NCBI RefSeq assembly: GCF_000756305.1
Contig: NZ_JRFE01000011.1
Location: forward strand, 29,538-71,538
Length of the DNA stretch: 42,001 nucleotides
Reading direction: 5' to 3'
Source: Myxosarcina sp. GI1
GTDB taxonomy: Bacteria > Cyanobacteriota > Cyanobacteriia > Cyanobacteriales > Xenococcaceae
Part shown: piece by piece, positions 1 to 9,777 of the stretch
Position numbering within the stretch: position 1 is the stretch's first letter
How the letters are laid out: every line of letters begins with the position of its first letter
Notes under the pieces: generated by a model
What the model saw: only the letters and a program-made list of their open reading frames with translations
What the model was told of the DNA's origin: nothing
The model's database searches: none
Program-made: the position numbers and the translations under genes

Positions 1-3000
1 AAGCCACGAATATTAAGTAAAATTTCCTGCATGGGCAGATCGGCATCAAAATCCCTTTCCTGTGGCAATTGGTAGTTGAGTTGACGGGCAATTTGTTGGG
101 TGTAGGTGCCTAACAGCGAGGGTAACTCAATTTCTTGCCAGGTAGAAGCTAGTTTGGCTTCTATTTGTTGGCGGTTGCTAAAGTTGGGATCTCCTAACGA
201 CAGAGAGTTATTATAAACACCATCCGTCATGCGATCGCCCCGATAGGGAGTCAACACAGCAGGGTTGAAGGGAACTTCTAAGAAATTACAAATTTCCTCC
301 ATTACTTCCTGGGGATAGCTGACCAATTCTTCATACCGCACTAGGTAATGACGACTAGAATCTAGTTCGCTACAGAATTCAAAAATGTTTTGATTGCTTT
401 CTCGCCAAATTGATTCTGCCAATGAGTAGGGATCGCTATTTTTGGCACCGATTAATTTATCCATCCGCATCCGCGCAAAAGATTCGATTACGGCGTAGGG
501 ATGACGAACCAAATGGATGTATTTGGCATTGGTAAAGAGATTTTCGGCTCTTTCTAAAGTTGCTTTTTTGCTGGCGTAGGTAGGAGATTTATCAATTATT
601 AGGCGATCGCCCGCTAGCTGTTGTAGCAGTTGATAGACTTCTTCAATCGACAAATTTTTACTAACCAATCTGCTAACTAGTTCTTGACTCTCGGCAGCAT
701 CGATATTTTTCAGAGCCATCAAAGCTCTAGTCAAGCCTTCTCCCAACTGCGAAACTCCCAATTCTCGCTCTCGTTCCTGCATGGTTTCAAAGGGTAACAG
801 GTGCAGTTCGGGAGGCGAAGCAAGTAGAGGATGACCTGCCAGCATGACACGCAGCAGCGTCGAACCAGAACGGGGACTAGAGAGAATAAAGGCAATTGGT
901 TGAGTAAGGGGTGATGTGGAAGCTTTAGCAATTGGGCGGCTAGAGGATACTTGCAGCACAGATTTTGTGTTAGCGTGAGTTTTGCTAAATTCTGCCGCTA
1001 AATAGGCTGCCAAACTCTCTATCTTAGGATGTTCGTAAACTTCTCTAGGGTACAGCATTAGCTGTAAGTCGGTTTTCAAGCGCGAAACCGCTTCCATAAC
1101 CATTAACGAATCCATACCTATGTCGAGCAAGCTGGCAGTGACGTTAAGATTTTCTGGCTCTATCTGTAAAATTTTTGCGATCGCCCGTCGCAAATAGTCT
1201 ATTAAATAGGCTTTTCTTTGCTCGTTAGGAATAGCCAGCAGTTCTTTAAAAACTCTATCTGACTTTTCTGTTTCCTCTTTGGCGATCGTTTTGTCTAACA
1301 GTTTGGCAAAATAATTTGACTGTCGCAAATAACTAAACTGCTGGCTCAAACGGTTCCAGTCGGCGGAAACCACACCTACTTGCGCCAAGTTGTTGCCGAT
1401 TAGTCTTTCTAAAGCTGCCAGTCCCTGCTGCGAACTAATAAGCGCGAATCCCGACTGGCTAAAGCCTCGCTCTACTGCCATGCCTGCATCTGCCCAAGGT
1501 CCCCAGTTGATACTTAAAGCAGGTAAATTTTGACTGTGACGATAACGAGCGATCGCATCTAAACCTGCATTGGCTACAGTATAGTTACTCTGTCCTGGCG
1601 AACCTACTAACGAAGCCACCGAAGAACACATGACGAAGAAATCTAAGGATAGCTCTTTAGTAGCTAGATGCAGATTCCAGGCACCAATAACTTTAGGAGC
1701 GATAACTTTTTTAAATTTATCCCAGGTTTGATTTTGTAAAGCCGCGTCGTCGAGTAAGCCTGCAGCGTGGATAATGCCTTTTAGTTGGGGAACAGTAGGC
1801 AAATCCCAATCTAGCTTAACTATTGGCTCGATATCTGCAAGCTCAGTTACATCGGCTTTAACCTGCCGCACGGTTACGCCATTTTCGGTAAGTTCTGCAA
1901 TTACCTCGATCGCTTTAGGTGAAGGTTCGCTTCTGCCAGCTAGAATTAAATATTTTGCTCCCTTATTTGCCAACCATTGGGCTAGTTGTAAACCCAATGC
2001 ACCCAAACCACCAGTAATTAAATAAGCTGAATCTGGAGTAATTTGCAGATTGTTACTTGCTGGTAGTTGAGATTTGACCAAACGAGAAACATAAACACCA
2101 TCGCCTCTTAAAGCCAGTCGATCTTCCTGTTGCTTATTGGCGATAAGAGAAATTAAATTGCTAACCTCTATGTCTGTAACTTCGGCAGAGAGATCGACAA
2201 TACCGCCCCAATATTCGGGATGCTCTATAGCGATCGCCTGAGCCATTCCCCACATAGCACTAGCAGCAATTGCCCCGACCTCGATCTTATTGTCAATTGC
2301 CCAGGTTTCTTGAGTGGTCAACCAAATAGGCACGATTATTTCTTGTCGTGTTAGTTCGCCAATTAGCTCTAGCAAGCCGTTACAGTTTGTTTTCCAAGGT
2401 TCGTTTGCTGCTGAAAGGTCTAAATTATCTCGATCTATTCCCCATAAATAAATTATTCCTCCCAAATCCGAGCAGTTTTCGACTATTTCTTCAATTGATT
2501 TTGTATCATGCCGCTCGACTATTAAACAGCCTTTGTCTCTTGCTTCTAGTTCTCTGGCAATTTTCGCGCCTATTCCTTGGCGATCGCTAAATATCAGCCA
2601 TTGTTTAGCTAGATTACTTATCAAATTGTCGTTATTAATTAGTTCATTTTTTAGCTGCCATTGGATTTGATAGAAGTCTGGTGTTTTTGCAGCAGCATTA
2701 TTTTGAGTTCGAGCTACTTGCAAGCGAGAGCGAACCGAGTTGTTTGCTGCTGTTTTTTCCAACCAGTAACTCTGACGTTGAAAAGGATAGGTGGGTAAAC
2801 TTATCTTAGTTCTAGAGTAATCGCGATCGAAACTCTGCCAATCAACTTCAACACCACGACTGTATAATGTAGCCAAACTTTGGATAATTTGTTGCCAGTC
2901 GGCTTTTTTAGGACGCAAACTCGGCAGCCAGACAAGAGTTTCTTTATCGCCAGCTAATGCCAAGCGTCCCATTCCCGACAAAATTGGTTTGGCACCGATT

Positions 3001-6000
3001 TCTAAAAAGACATTGTAATCTTTAGCTAACAGCTTAATGCTGCGATCGAACTGAACTGATGCCACAATGTGATCGACCCAATATTCTGGCGTAGCTATTG
3101 CTGGTGTAGCTATTTTTCCCGTAACGTTGGAAATTAACTTTAATTGGGGAATTTGATAATCTATTTCTCGCGCTACCGACTCAAAATCTCTTAAAATCGG
3201 ACGCATCAACGGCGAGTGAAAAGCGTGAGAGACTTTTAACTGTTTGCTTTTAATTCCCTGTTCGCTTAGTTTGGCAATAACTTTGGCTACGGTTGCTTCA
3301 TCTCCTGAAATCACCGTATTGCGATCGCCATTAATTGCCGCAATGGCAAGCTCTGGAAATGGCGCGATCGCTTCGGCAACTAATTCTTCTGAAGCAAATA
3401 CGGCAAACATCGTCCCCTCTTGAGACAAACTCTGCATCAATTTGCCTCTAGCGGCAATTAATTTTAGTCCAGCTTCTAAACTAAATACCCCTGCAATAGT
3501 TGCAGCGACATATTCTCCAATACTGTGACCCATCACCGAATCGGGTACGATTCCCCACGACAGCCACATTTGCGCCAGGGCATATTCGACGGCAAACAAA
3601 GCGGGTTGGGTGTATTTAGTTTGATTTATTAGGGTAGAGGGAGACTGTTCGGGACTGGGGGACTGGGGGACTGGGGGACTGAGGAATTTCTCTAATAGAG
3701 CCTTCTCCCCGTCTCTTCGTCTCCTCGTCTCTTCGTCGCTTCTAACTTTTGACCTTTGACTTTTGACTTTAAAAGGATAAATTATTTCCAATAACGGTTT
3801 ATCCAAATAAGGTTGTAAAATCTCGCCACAGCGGTCTATAGCCTGACGGAAAACAGGTTGAGTCTGATAGAGTTCGTATCCCATTCCTGTATACTGCGAA
3901 CCTTGTCCTGTAAATAGAAAGGCGATTTTATTACGATGGGATTTTGTTTGGCTGCTGACTATTCCCGTAACCGACTTACCCTGTCTATAGTCGGCTAGTT
4001 TTTGCCGTAGCTGTGCTGTGGTTTTAGCAGCGATCGCCATCCGCCAGTCAAAATGAGATCTGCCCGTATTTGCCGTATAGCAGATATCTGACAGAGAAGC
4101 TTGAGGATCGGCAGCCAAATAAGCTTCATACTGCACCACCAAGTCTTTTAATGCCGATTCTGTTTTTGCCGATAAACTTAGTAAGTGTAGGGGACGTTCT
4201 GCTATATTGCTTGGCTTTTGAGTTACTGGTTCGGCTTCTTGCAAAATAATATGGGCATTGGTTCCTCCAAAGCCAAAGGAGCTTACCCCAGCTACTTTAG
4301 TTTCTGTCTGCCAGGGCTGTAGCTGAGTGGGGATAGAAATAGCCGTGTCGTCTAAAGTGATATGAGGATTGAGCTGCTCGAAGTGTAAGTTGGGAGGAAT
4401 AGCTCGATGTTGCATACAGAGAACGGTTTTAATCAAACCAGCCACACCTGCCGCTGCTTCTAAATGTCCGATATTAGTTTTTACCGAACCCAAATAGCAC
4501 GTTTGCGTCCTGTCGTTAGCTAAAACGGTTTTTAAAGAATTTACTTCAATGGGATCTCCTAAAGATGTTCCCGTTCCGTGAGCTTCTACATAGCTAATAG
4601 CTTCTGGTTCTATACCTGCATTGGCGATCGCACTGGCAATTACTTCTTGCTGTGCCAGTCCATTAGGAGCGGTCAAACCGTTGCTGCGTCCGTCTTGATT
4701 TATCGCCGAGCCTCTGATTACCGCCAAAATTCTGTCTTCATTGGCGAGCGCCTCATCTAAACGCTTGAGAATTACTACACCACAGCCTTCACCACGCACG
4801 TAACCATCTGCCGAAGCATCGAAAGTTTTGCAGCGTCCGTCTGCTGCCATCATGCCCGCTTTAGAAAAGGTTTCGGTCAGTTCGGGAGACAGCATGAGGT
4901 TGACACCCCCAACGATGGCGCGATCGCATTCACCGTTTTTCAAGCTTTGGCTGGCCAAATGCACCGCCACTAAAGATGAAGAACAGGCAGTATCTATTGC
5001 CAGAGAAGGTCCTCGTAAATCTAAGGTATAAGAAATCCGATTGGCGGCAATGCTGTGAGCATTTCCCGTACCGCCATAGGCATCAAACTCGGTGCCATAG
5101 TGAAACTGTAATTGGGAATAGTCGCTACTGCTAGCACCAATAAACACGCCTGTTTTGCTACCAGCCAGACTCTGAGGCGCGATCGCCGCATTTTCTAATG
5201 CCGACCAACATACCTCCAGCAAAAATCGCTGTTGGGGATCCATGCGTTGAGTTTCACGGGGGGTAATGCCAAAAAACTGTGGGTCGAATTTGTCTACATC
5301 TTTGATAAAGCCACCCCAGCTATCTTCCGACCAGCGATCGCCTTTGGTAATGGCATCTTTGCCATCTTTTAGCAGTTGCCAAAATTCATTGGGGTTATTT
5401 GCCCCAGGAAAACGGCAGTCCATACCAATGATGGCAATGGGAGCATCGAGTCGGGGAGCAGTACGCTCGATCTGCGGTTGAGAATTAAACTGTGGATTAG
5501 CTAATTCCGAAAGATACTTAGCTAGCTGAGTAATAGTAGAATAGTCATAGACTAAAGTGGGCGATAGACTAACTCCCAACCAGTCTTCTAGATCTGCCGA
5601 CAGTTGAACTGCCTGGAGCGAACTCAGACCAGAATTAGCTAGAGGTTCGCTAAGCTCGATTTCTGTTGCAGCTACACCTAGAGTTTGAGCGATGTTATCG
5701 ACCAACCAGTTAATAATTTCTGTCTGGCGATTGCCAAAATGAGGACTAACGGTAACTGAAGAACTTTCCTTAACTGTAGATTTCCACTCTCCGACTACAT
5801 TAAGCGTTCCTTGCAAAAATCCCGTCTTACAAGCGTGACGTTTGATTTTACCGCTAGAAGTTTTAGGAATGCTGCCAGTTTTAAGTAAAACAATCTCTGC
5901 AACCTGGAGTTCGTGGTGTTGGGCGATCGCCTGACGAATTGCTTTAGATATACCTTGGGGATCTAGCTTTCGTAGATAAGTCCGCCCGACTTCGGTGGTA

Positions 6001-7493
6001 ATAACTAACTTTTCCGTTCCTGTTACTTCAACTGCAAATGCCGCACAATTACCAGAACGCACAGCTTCATGAGCCTTATCTACCGTTAATTCGATGTCTT
6101 GAGGATAATAATTGCGTCCGCGAATAATAATTAAATCTTTTAAGCGTCCCGTAACAAATAGTTCTCCATCCTGAAGAAAACCCAGATCGCCAGTACGTAA
6201 AAAACCACTTTCATTAGTATCGGCAATTTCCGCTTGAAAACAGGCTGCGGTTAATTCTTCTTGCTGCCAATAACCTCTGGCAACACTATCGCTTTTCGCC
6301 CATATTTCGCCAATTTCACCATCTTGGCATTTTTCGAGACTATGAGGATCGACGATCGCCAAAGTTTGTCCTGATATATTACGACCACTACTAACTAAAC
6401 TGGTAGCATTGTTATCATCTTTAGCTTTAATAGCGCGGTCTTCTTCAATTGCCTTGCTGTCAAAAGACCTGACAATCGGTGCTGCTGCCTTATCTCCCCC
6501 TGTAATAATTAGCGTCGATTCTGCCATGCCGTAGCAGGGATAAAAAGCCTCTTTACGAAAACCAGAGCTTTGAAAATAAAGAGCAAAACGTTCTATAGTT
6601 GCAGCGCGTACGGGTTCGGCACCAGAAAAAGCCAGTTCCCAACAGCTAAGATCGAGCGTGTCCAGTTGTTCTGGTTTGACGCGATCGACACACAAATCGT
6701 AAGCAAAATTGGGTCCACCGCTAAAGCTAATACGATAGTTAGAGATAGTTTTTAGCCAGCGATAGGGACGCTGGAGAAAAGTTACAGGAGCCATCAAATA
6801 CATTGACATTCCTGCATATAAAGGTTGAATAATACCGCCAATTAGCCCCATGTCGTGGTAGGGAGGCAGCCAGGAAAGCCCCGTTTGGTCGGCGCGATTT
6901 TGAAAGCAGCGATTGATCGATAACGAGTTAGCCATGATGTTGCCATGACTGACTATTACCCCTTTAGGTTTGCCTGTAGAACCGCTGGTATATTGCAAGA
7001 AAGCCAGATCGTCTGCTTGAAGCGAGAACCATTGCCATTCTGTAGCGCGATCGCTGCTAACTGCATCGGTAGCGATAAACTGTAACTGTTGCTGCGGTGC
7101 TTCTATTTTAAATTTATTTTCAATTGAATCTTGCCAATCTTGAGTAGTTAGAGCAAATTTTGCCTGGGCATCGCGGGCAATTACTAACAGCCGATCTATT
7201 GAGCGATCGCCTCTTGGAGGGTAAGCAGGTACCACTACTACTCCTGCATAGAGACAGCCTAAGAAAGCGGTAATAAATTCTAGTCCTGGTTGATAGAGTA
7301 ATAACGCTCGTTCGCCTAAAGCATTATACCCTTGTAAACTAGCGGCGATCGCTCTGGCACGTTCGTCTAGTTGTTGATAGGTCAGACTATCCAATTCGGT
7401 TTCGCTATCAGCAAGGAAAGTAAACGCCTTAGAATCAGGCTGTTTGGCTACTTGCGCTCTCAATCGTTCGATCGGGGTTATGTACTTGCTCAA
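1..7493 (-). CDS. ols: Olefin synthase-type modular PKS (FAAL-ACP-KS-AT-KR-ACP-ST-), 3' end beyond window
   Basis: Type I polyketide synthase that activates a fatty acid, extends it once with malonate, reduces and sulfates the beta-hydroxyl, and (with a terminal thioesterase) releases a terminal alkene. About 2,497 residues are visible in one open frame. FAAL about 1-565, with an adenylation loop YTSGSTGKPKG. ACP1 about 590-665, phosphopantetheine Ser about 625 (GLSSLQ). KS about 683-1110, Cys837 in DTACSSS and a later EAHGTGT. AT about 1190-1520, Ser1324 in GHSIGEY; HAFH at 1423-1426 indicates malonyl-CoA. KR about 1580-2000 with GGLGALG and Tyr1971. ACP2 Ser2129 in GMDSL. Sulfotransferase from about 2185 with SSPRSGST and RHPYAVIES. 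This order matches cyanobacterial Ols and the CurM termination module; the thioesterase should lie past the left edge. I chose the TTG at 7493: AGAGAGG lies just upstream and no in-frame ATG precedes it. Oddity: residues about 1242-1285 are repeat-derived. Confidence 0.94.
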   Translation of the reverse strand, partial: MSKYITPIERLRAQVAKQPDSKAFTFLADSETELDSLTYQQLDERARAIAASLQGYNALGERALLLYQPGLEFITAFLGCLYAGVVVVPAYPPRGDRSIDRLLVIARDAQAKFALTTQDWQDSIENKFKIEAPQQQLQFIATDAVSSDRATEWQWFSLQADDLAFLQYTSGSTGKPKGVIVSHGNIMANSLSINRCFQNRADQTGLSWLPPYHDMGLIGGIIQPLYAGMSMYLMAPVTFLQRPYRWLKTISNYRISFSGGPNFAYDLCVDRVKPEQLDTLDLSCWELAFSGAEPVRAATIERFALYFQSSGFRKEAFYPCYGMAESTLIITGGDKAAAPIVRSFDSKAIEEDRAIKAKDDNNATSLVSSGRNISGQTLAIVDPHSLEKCQDGEIGEIWAKSDSVARGYWQQEELTAACFQAEIADTNESGFLRTGDLGFLQDGELFVTGRLKDLIIIRGRNYYPQDIELTVDKAHEAVRSGNCAAFAVEVTGTEKLVITTEVGRTYLRKLDPQGISKAIRQAIAQHHELQVAEIVLLKTGSIPKTSSGKIKRHACKTGFLQGTLNVVGEWKSTVKESSSVTVSPHFGNRQTEIINWLVDNIAQTLGVAATEIELSEPLANSGLSSLQAVQLSADLEDWLGVSLSPTLVYDYSTITQLAKYLSELANPQFNSQPQIERTAPRLDAPIAIIGMDCRFPGANNPNEFWQLLKDGKDAITKGDRWSEDSWGGFIKDVDKFDPQFFGITPRETQRMDPQQRFLLEVCWSALENAAIAPQSLAGSKTGVFIGASSSDYSQLQFHYGTEFDAYGGTGNAHSIAANRISYTLDLRGPSLAIDTACSSSLVAVHLASQSLKNGECDRAIVGGVNLMLSPELTETFSKAGMMAADGRCKTFDASADGYVRGEGCGVVILKRLDEALANEDRILAVIRGSAINQDGRSNGLTAPNGLAQQEVIASAIANAGIEPEAISYVEAHGTGTSLGDPIEVNSLKTVLANDRTQTCYLGSVKTNIGHLEAAAGVAGLIKTVLCMQHRAIPPNLHFEQLNPHITLDDTAISIPTQLQPWQTETKVAGVSSFGFGGTNAHIILQEAEPVTQKPSNIAERPLHLLSLSAKTESALKDLVVQYEAYLAADPQASLSDICYTANTGRSHFDWRMAIAAKTTAQLRQKLADYRQGKSVTGIVSSQTKSHRNKIAFLFTGQGSQYTGMGYELYQTQPVFRQAIDRCGEILQPYLDKPLLEIIYPFKVKSQRSKVRSDEETRRRRDGEKALLEKFLSPPVPQSPSPEQSPSTLINQTKYTQPALFAVEYALAQMWLSWGIVPDSVMGHSIGEYVAATIAGVFSLEAGLKLIAARGKLMQSLSQEGTMFAVFASEELVAEAIAPFPELAIAAINGDRNTVISGDEATVAKVIAKLSEQGIKSKQLKVSHAFHSPLMRPILRDFESVAREIDYQIPQLKLISNVTGKIATPAIATPEYWVDHIVASVQFDRSIKLLAKDYNVFLEIGAKPILSGMGRLALAGDKETLVWLPSLRPKKADWQQIIQSLATLYSRGVEVDWQSFDRDYSRTKISLPTYPFQRQSYWLEKTAANNSVRSRLQVARTQNNAAAKTPDFYQIQWQLKNELINNDNLISNLAKQWLIFSDRQGIGAKIARELEARDKGCLIVERHDTKSIEEIVENCSDLGGIIYLWGIDRDNLDLSAANEPWKTNCNGLLELIGELTRQEIIVPIWLTTQETWAIDNKIEVGAIAASAMWGMAQAIAIEHPEYWGGIVDLSAEVTDIEVSNLISLIANKQQEDRLALRGDGVYVSRLVKSQLPASNNLQITPDSAYLITGGLGALGLQLAQWLANKGAKYLILAGRSEPSPKAIEVIAELTENGVTVRQVKADVTELADIEPIVKLDWDLPTVPQLKGIIHAAGLLDDAALQNQTWDKFKKVIAPKVIGAWNLHLATKELSLDFFVMCSSVASLVGSPGQSNYTVANAGLDAIARYRHSQNLPALSINWGPWADAGMAVERGFSQSGFALISSQQGLAALERLIGNNLAQVGVVSADWNRLSQQFSYLRQSNYFAKLLDKTIAKEETEKSDRVFKELLAIPNEQRKAYLIDYLRRAIAKILQIEPENLNVTASLLDIGMDSLMVMEAVSRLKTDLQLMLYPREVYEHPKIESLAAYLAAEFSKTHANTKSVLQVSSSRPIAKASTSPLTQPIAFILSSPRSGSTLLRVMLAGHPLLASPPELHLLPFETMQERERELGVSQLGEGLTRALMALKNIDAAESQELVSRLVSKNLSIEEVYQLLQQLAGDRLIIDKSPTYASKKATLERAENLFTNAKYIHLVRHPYAVIESFARMRMDKLIGAKNSDPYSLAESIWRESNQNIFEFCSELDSSRHYLVRYEELVSYPQEVMEEICNFLEVPFNPAVLTPYRGDRMTDGVYNNSLSLGDPNFSNRQQIEAKLASTWQEIELPSLLGTYTQQIARQLNYQLPQERDFDADLPMQEILLNIRG
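3639..3770. repeat. Composite low-complexity block inside the PKS acyltransferase reading frame
   Basis: On the plus strand the block reads as four tandem copies of an 8-nt GGGGGACT-type unit, then a GTCTCTTCGTCTCC-type pyrimidine stretch, then TTTGAC-type near-repeats. Arrays of this kind are typical of cyanobacterial intergenic DNA (prior knowledge), and a shorter relative lies in the intergenic region near 7765. Here it is read through as 44 codons without a stop, between the conserved AT segments EIIYPF and TLINQTKYTQPA. The product is a Lys/Arg/Glu-rich then Pro/Ser-rich loop upstream of the active-site GHSIGEY. Confidence 0.8.
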
Positions 7494-7734
7494 TCGTTTC
7501 CTCTCTCTGCCACCCAGTGGAATTACTGCATCTCCGATTGCAAAACCAACAGTCTCCAGACTGCTTCACAATCCGACGCACTAAGCTAGATATCCTTAAC
7601 TAGCTTATCCAAAAGCGGGAATTTTTGTTATTTTTGCGCTTTAGATCGAGATTACTAGCTTCAGAATAATCGATAAAAGCTAAAAAATATAGACCGATCG
7701 CTCGATTCTTAAGTTTCCAGATTGCCAAAAAAAA
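7494..7734. other. Intergenic region upstream of the olefin synthase
   Basis: This part of the 390-nt gap between the PKS start and the TM-helix gene holds the purine-rich ribosome binding site for the PKS TTG start (AGAGAGG, about 7498-7504). It should also hold the PKS promoter, but I see no clear -35/-10 pair. No supported ORF lies in it. Confidence 0.5.
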
Positions 7735-7762
7735 CTCCTGGTAAATAGATTAATACCAGGAG
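7727..7762 (-). terminator. Rho-independent terminator of the TM-helix protein gene
   Basis: A perfect 9-bp stem (CTCCTGGTA with TACCAGGAG, 10-nt loop, 7735-7762) is followed on the minus strand by eight consecutive U residues (7734-7727). It lies about 120 nt beyond the stop of the 7884-9506 gene and separates that transcript from the PKS. Confidence 0.8.
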
Positions 7763-7764
7763 CA

Positions 7765-7788
7765 GAGGAGACTGGGAGACTGGGAGAT
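7765..7788. repeat. Short tandem GAGACTGG-type repeat
   Basis: Two to three near-copies of an 8-nt GAGACTGG-type unit lie just beyond the terminator hairpin. It resembles the repeat block embedded in the PKS gene and is here in its usual intergenic setting. Confidence 0.5.
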
Positions 7789-7883
7789 TTCACTTTACTA
7801 AAACCGTCCCTTAGTCGTCTAGTTCTCCCATCCCCAAATCGATCCAAACCATCTTATGATGATATAACGCCTGAATATTCAAA

Positions 7884-9506
7884 CTAGGAACGGTTTTTAT
7901 AAGAATTGACCCAGTGACGTAGCTGTTCTCCAGCAACTTCTCTGCCACCCAAACCAAAAGCCAGAGCGATCGCTACGGCAATACCGCCTAACAGCAGCCC
8001 GAAAGCTAAGTTAACTAAATTTGGTGCCAAACCAATTTCGATTAAAGCAATGGATGCTACAAAGACAATAATGACGACACGAGAAGTTTGAGCCAGCAAT
8101 CTTGATTGTCCAGTGCCAGAACTTAAAATGAGATTGTAAGCTAGATTGGCTAAATACAAGCCAATAGCAAAGACGATTAGACCGATTAAGATCTGCCCTG
8201 CGATCGCCAGAATTACACCCACTACAGAAGCTAGGGCGGGAATACCCAGGATGTCTACTGCGGTTAGAGTGGCAATCAGCATAATTCCCACTAAAACGAT
8301 AATTCCTACTAGTTCTGAGGGAGTTTTGGTGGTGGGAGTGCCGCTTTGAATTACGGTTGGTTGTTCGGTTTCGGCTACAAAAGCTTCGCCTCCCGTAGGA
8401 CGACCACTAGGTGTAGAAGTTAGTCCCAACCATTGCAACAGATTATTAAAGCCAACACTCGTTAAAATATTAGTAACCAAATCGGCAACAAACTTCCCTG
8501 CAACGTAAAATAAACCCAAAACTACTGCCGCAGCAAATAATTTAGGTAATAGTTCTAACACCTGGTCTAGCATATTGATAGCAGGTGCAGAAATTGCTTC
8601 GATCTGTAGCTGTTCTAGTACTGCGATCGCGCCAGGAATTAAAATTAGTACGAAAACCAAAGTACCGATAATTGACGACAGAGACTGTCTTCCCGATGCC
8701 GTGGTAGACATGCCAAATCTCGCGCCGATGTTATCTATACCAGTAGCAGCAAGCAAATTGGTTACGATTCGCCGTACAATTTGAGCGACAAACCAAAAAA
8801 CTACCCCAATAATTATCGCGCCTAAAACATTTGGTAAAATTGCTAGAATTTCATCTAGTAATGACTGTACTGGCTCTAAAGTTCCTTGCAAACTCAAAGT
8901 ATTGAGAATTGCGGGTAAAAATAGTAAAAAGATAAACCAGTAAAGAGCATTACCAATAGTGTCACTCAAGTTAAAGTTAGAACCAGTAGATTCTAACCCC
9001 AAACGGCGATCGAGATCTAAGGCTCTTAATCCCCTGGTAACTATAGTTTTGACTATAGTTGCAACTAACCAGGCAATACCCAGTAAAAATGCCGCGCCCA
9101 GTATTTTGGGTATAAAGCTAGCAATTCGATCGAGCAGTGAGTTTAGCGGTTGCGATACACCATCGAGTTCTAAAGTATTTAGAAAAGCTACTACCGCAAA
9201 TAAAACAATTAGCCAGAAAACCAGGTTGGCAATCCAGTTTTCAACTGGAATTGATTCTCCGCCTCTTTGCCCTGTCAGCCAGGCAGCAATGCGGTTGTCT
9301 ATGTCTGTTTTACTGAGTAATCCTTTGATAACACTTTTAACAATAAAAGCAACAATCAATATAAGGATAAAAATCCCAATAGCTTTCACAAGGTTAAGTA
9401 GTGATGTACCGAACTCATTGCCTACATTAGAAAATATCTGATTGGAATTATTTTGAGCTAAATGATATAAGCCCGCTGATGAAATAGCACTAAGTATCTG
9501 TGTCAT
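7884..9506 (-). CDS. Multi-repeat conserved TM-helix (CmpX-like, MscS-associated) membrane protein
   Basis: The 540-residue protein is very hydrophobic and made of repeated units. In each, a hydrophobic span ends in a VAxIVxxIVT-like segment, followed by a short polar loop (LDLDRRLGL, TGIDNIGARFG, VGFNNLLQWLG) and another hydrophobic span. This is the conserved TM-helix repeat arrangement (Pfam TM_helix, as in CmpX), often annotated as a small-conductance mechanosensitive channel relative. At least four repeat units are visible, then a C-terminal bundle ending in a Gly-rich GLGGREVAGEQ segment. I see no large cytoplasmic MscS beta domain. The location should be the inner membrane. The gene appears monocistronic, with a terminator at 7727-7762. 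Channel activity is not demonstrated by the sequence. Confidence 0.82.
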   Translation of the reverse strand: MTQILSAISSAGLYHLAQNNSNQIFSNVGNEFGTSLLNLVKAIGIFILILIVAFIVKSVIKGLLSKTDIDNRIAAWLTGQRGGESIPVENWIANLVFWLIVLFAVVAFLNTLELDGVSQPLNSLLDRIASFIPKILGAAFLLGIAWLVATIVKTIVTRGLRALDLDRRLGLESTGSNFNLSDTIGNALYWFIFLLFLPAILNTLSLQGTLEPVQSLLDEILAILPNVLGAIIIGVVFWFVAQIVRRIVTNLLAATGIDNIGARFGMSTTASGRQSLSSIIGTLVFVLILIPGAIAVLEQLQIEAISAPAINMLDQVLELLPKLFAAAVVLGLFYVAGKFVADLVTNILTSVGFNNLLQWLGLTSTPSGRPTGGEAFVAETEQPTVIQSGTPTTKTPSELVGIIVLVGIMLIATLTAVDILGIPALASVVGVILAIAGQILIGLIVFAIGLYLANLAYNLILSSGTGQSRLLAQTSRVVIIVFVASIALIEIGLAPNLVNLAFGLLLGGIAVAIALAFGLGGREVAGEQLRHWVNSYKNRS

Positions 9507-9777
9507 GTTTTTAGTTGTGATTCATCTAGTAATTACCGCCATGTATATATATGACCATTACGGCAAATGTTATATATTACTTGCTGAATTAGCAAGCAAT
9601 TATATTTTCTGGGATAATTATGCCAAAATAACCCCAAAATGCTAAATAAAGTTTTTATTTTCAACGCAATCGCCTGGAGTTTTTTTGTCGTGTTTGCGTA
9701 TTTTTTTGTATTCTTACTGTTAAGAACTAATTAACAAAATCGTCTAGAATTTTAATTTAACTACCTGTAGTTTTGGT

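Noticed and set aside
8146-9441. Several plus-strand ORFs of 67-160 codons across the TM-helix gene
   Set aside because: They are antisense to a well-supported membrane protein, with Ile/Thr/Ser-rich, biased composition typical of shadows of hydrophobic genes.
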